From an uncultured Prevotella sp. (GTDB lineage Bacteria > Bacteroidota > Bacteroidia > Bacteroidales > Bacteroidaceae), in assembly GCA_937880835.1 (NCBI GenBank), contig CALGRN010000063.1, forward strand, positions 1 through 7,253: 7,253 bases of DNA. Direction: 5' to 3'. A model generated the notes under the pieces. It made no database searches. It worked only from the letters and a program-made list of their open reading frames with translations, and was not told the DNA's origin. Positions 5,980 to 7,253 of this stretch are shown in pieces (the first letter of the stretch is position 1; each line of letters begins with the position of its first letter). The position numbers were made by a program, and so were the translations under genes.

Positions 5980-6008
5980 CAAAGTTAGAAAAATATTTTT
6001 GAAACAAC
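5980..6008 (-). promoter_or_regulatory. Bacteroidetes-type promoter of the ptb operon
   Basis: Minus-strand TAACTTTG (plus 5980-5987) matches the Bacteroidetes -7 consensus TAnnTTTG exactly. A partial -33 element, GTTG (plus 6005-6008), lies 17 bases upstream; the usual spacing is slightly longer. Transcription would start near 5973, giving a leader of about 27 bases before ATG 5946. No comparable promoter is seen between the later genes, supporting one transcript down to 896. Confidence 0.6.
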
Positions 6009-6184
6009 GCATACTTATATGAAAAAATTACAGTTAAAATGTTTTTTTCACACAAAAGCAAAAATAATACCATTTGTAAACACCAATTTTCTGTCGTTTA
6101 GGATTGTTTAATACAATATATGTTCGGTTTACTTATGCCGTTTCTCTTGTCAACGTATGCAGCAGGTGTGTTGCAGTCGGATTT

Positions 6185-6223
6185 CAAAAGTTATCCTTTT
6201 GTAACCTGAAAGGATAACTTTTG
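6185..6223. repeat. 15-bp perfect inverted repeat (hairpin)
   Basis: CAAAAGTTATCCTTT (6185-6199) and AAAGGATAACTTTTG (6209-6223) are perfectly complementary with a 9-base loop. The right arm also forms the first unit of the 22-bp direct repeat that follows. It is not followed by a clean T-run on either strand, so it does not look like the main terminator. Confidence 0.8.
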
Positions 6224-6273
6224 CGATGCAAAACAATAACTTTTATAATGCAAAAGGATAGCTTTTGGAACGC
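6214..6273. repeat. Three-unit direct repeat, 22-bp period
   Basis: ATAACTTTT at 6214, ATAACTTTT at 6236 and ATAGCTTTT at 6258 start at an exact 22-base period. In the first two units the motif is followed after three variable bases by ATGCAAAA; the third has ACGCGG instead. The third junction also makes a small inverted pair CAAAAG...CTTTTG (6251-6267). Units vary in the three-base linker, as expected for a diverged intergenic repeat and not a recent tandem duplication. Confidence 0.65.
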
Positions 6274-6316
6274 GGTTTGCAACAGTCTGATGCACAGATA
6301 GATATGAACGGCTTAT

Positions 6317-6361
6317 GAAAACATTATCGGCATGCTGTGCTTATGCTCAGCATGCCGATAA
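6317..6361 (-). terminator. Hairpin terminator of the flavoprotein gene
   Basis: TTATCGGCATGCTG (6324-6337) pairs perfectly with CAGCATGCCGATAA (6348-6361), a 14-bp stem with a 10-base loop that can itself form a 2-bp GC mini-stem. On the minus strand it is followed by TGTTTTC, a short T-run, and it lies 109 bases after the stop codon at 6471. The plus side has TTTTT only 11 bases away, so the leftward role is favoured. Confidence 0.65.
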
Positions 6362-6470
6362 GATGTGATGCTTTTTATCCTTTTGTACTGTTGTTTTATT
6401 GAATTTATTTGTGTTGTTCGTTTCTCGGAGAAATACACTTTTTGTCATCAACAGCTTCTGTACTATTTAT

Positions 6471-7253
6471 TCACTCTGCCATATTCTGCCCCGCGATATA
6501 GCCCGTTGTCCATGCTGCTTGCAGATTGAAACCGCCTGTTATGGCATCGACGTCCATTACTTCTCCTGCAAAATACAGGTTCGGACAATGTTTGCTTTCG
6601 AGTGTGTTTATGTTAATGCTGCTCAGGCTTACGCCTCCGCATGTTACGAATTCGTCTCGGAAAGAGCCTTTGCCTGCAACTTCAAAGATGTCGTTCGTAA
6701 GCATTTCTATCATCTTGTTTATTCCCTTTTTACCTATCTCTTCCCATTTCTTATCGTAAGGAATAGATGTTTTTGACAGAATGAAATGCCAAAGGCGGTT
6801 AGGAATGTTATAAGGGCGTATGTTTGCCGCTTGTTTTCGCGGATTGTTTCTTATTATATCTGAAATATGTTCTTCCACTTTTACCGTGTTGTTCTCGTTT
6901 ATCCAGTTTATGGATATCTTGAAACGGTATCCGCATTCGTTTACATGTCGAGCGGCATAAGACGAAAGTTTCAGCGTGGCAGGACCGCTTATGCCCCAAT
7001 GGGTTATGAGTAATGCACCTGTGCTGCGAAACTTTGTTGACGGAATTGATATAGTTGCATTTTCCACCACCGTGCCCATCATGTCGCAAAAAGTCTTATC
7101 CTGTATGTTGAAAGTAAAAAGCGAGGGTATCGGCGGTTCTATTTTATGTCCTATGTCTGCAATATATTTCAAAAGCTCTGGTGGCAGATAACGATATTCA
7201 CTTTGCACATCCTGAATGACAGGAATCAGGAATCTGCTCTCTGTTCCATATCC
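6471..7253 (-). CDS. BaiN/RdsA (YhiN/HI0933-like) NAD(P)/FAD-dependent oxidoreductase, 3' part
   Basis: The gene runs off the right edge; 260 C-terminal residues are visible and the frame is open through 7253. A GTG at 7208 is internal, not the start. Recognisable blocks: IGHKIEPPIPSLFTF (residues 34-48 of the visible part), LLITHWGISGPATLKLS (about 91-107), GKGSFRDEFVTCGGVSLSSI and the C-terminal FAD-contact block NLYFAGEVMDVDAITGGFNLQAAWTTGYIAGQ. These define the flavoprotein family of E. coli YhiN; the physiological substrate is not established. Oddity: residues 10-18 (IPVIQDVQS) look like the family's FPVSQDxQS block, yet only 16 residues follow before GHKI, where about 60-70 more residues including a TGG glycine motif would be expected. 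An in-frame internal deletion, and so possibly a non-functional gene, is suspected from remembered family layout. No N-terminal GGGxAG dinucleotide motif can be checked. Confidence 0.85.
   Translation of the reverse strand, partial: GYGTESRFLIPVIQDVQSEYRYLPPELLKYIADIGHKIEPPIPSLFTFNIQDKTFCDMMGTVVENATISIPSTKFRSTGALLITHWGISGPATLKLSSYAARHVNECGYRFKISINWINENNTVKVEEHISDIIRNNPRKQAANIRPYNIPNRLWHFILSKTSIPYDKKWEEIGKKGINKMIEMLTNDIFEVAGKGSFRDEFVTCGGVSLSSININTLESKHCPNLYFAGEVMDVDAITGGFNLQAAWTTGYIAGQNMAE

Larger units (their letters stand above)
6009..6470. other. Intergenic region with repeats, no gene seen
   Basis: Stop codons and composition rule out a convincing gene on either strand. 6009-6130 is AT-rich upstream sequence of ptb; a second -7-like match (TATTTTTG on the minus strand, plus 6059-6066) is present but without a good -33. 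6169-6284 holds the repeat cluster, bounded by a 7-bp inverted pair TGTTGCA (6169-6175) and TGCAACA (6278-6284). 6317-6361 is the terminator of the flavoprotein gene. 6362-6470 is featureless. Confidence 0.6.

Noticed and set aside
6185..6273. Repeats as a small CRISPR array
   Set aside because: The 22-base period leaves no room for 30-base spacers, units diverge, and no cas genes are present.
6399..6776. 125-codon open frame on the plus strand
   Set aside because: Antisense to the flavoprotein gene, with Cys/Phe/Val-rich composition typical of shadow translation and no recognisable motif.

Overview
The window reads as a Bacteroidales chromosome segment (Prevotella/Bacteroides-type; genus not provable here) with an AT-rich block at its left end. 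Bacteroidetes assignment rests on a good match to the Bacteroidetes sigma-70 -7 element (TAnnTTTG) upstream of the main operon, weak or absent Shine-Dalgarno sequences, and protein sequences that look like Bacteroidales versions of KOR/VOR, Ptb and Buk. Every gene I can support lies on the minus strand.

Right to left, in transcription order: (1) 7253-6471, the 3' part of a BaiN/RdsA (YhiN/HI0933-like) flavoprotein gene, followed by a hairpin terminator at 6317-6361. Its N-terminal part, as visible, seems to lack a segment normal for the family. (2) 6009-6470, intergenic DNA with a 15-bp inverted repeat and a 22-bp-period repeat. (3) 5946-956, a seven-gene cluster: ptb, buk, a 59-residue TPR-like protein, then the delta, alpha, beta and gamma subunits of a four-subunit 2-oxoacid:ferredoxin oxidoreductase. 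It starts at a promoter at 5980-6008 and ends at a strong intrinsic terminator at 896-935. (4) 1-850, a very AT-rich stretch carrying a TetR/AcrR regulator and a regulatory region with sigma-70 promoters of ordinary (non-Bacteroidetes) type, two dyads and a 9-bp direct repeat.

The cluster makes biochemical sense as one route. The oxidoreductase turns a 2-oxoacid (probably branched-chain, possibly 2-oxoglutarate or an aryl 2-oxoacid) plus CoA into acyl-CoA, CO2 and reduced ferredoxin; Ptb makes acyl-phosphate; Buk makes the free acid and ATP. No crotonyl-CoA/butyryl-CoA enzymes are present, so ptb-buk here more likely serves branched-chain acid formation (isobutyrate, isovalerate, 2-methylbutyrate) or its reversal, reductive carboxylation of such acids to amino-acid precursors, than classical butyrate synthesis.

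The most puzzling part is the left end: base composition changes sharply near 850-900 (roughly 20-25% GC on the left, just over 40% on the right by hand counts of sample lines), and a plausible regulated promoter fires from the AT-rich side into a gap with no reading frame, ending at the operon's terminator. This could be a small RNA, a transferred segment, or an assembly join.
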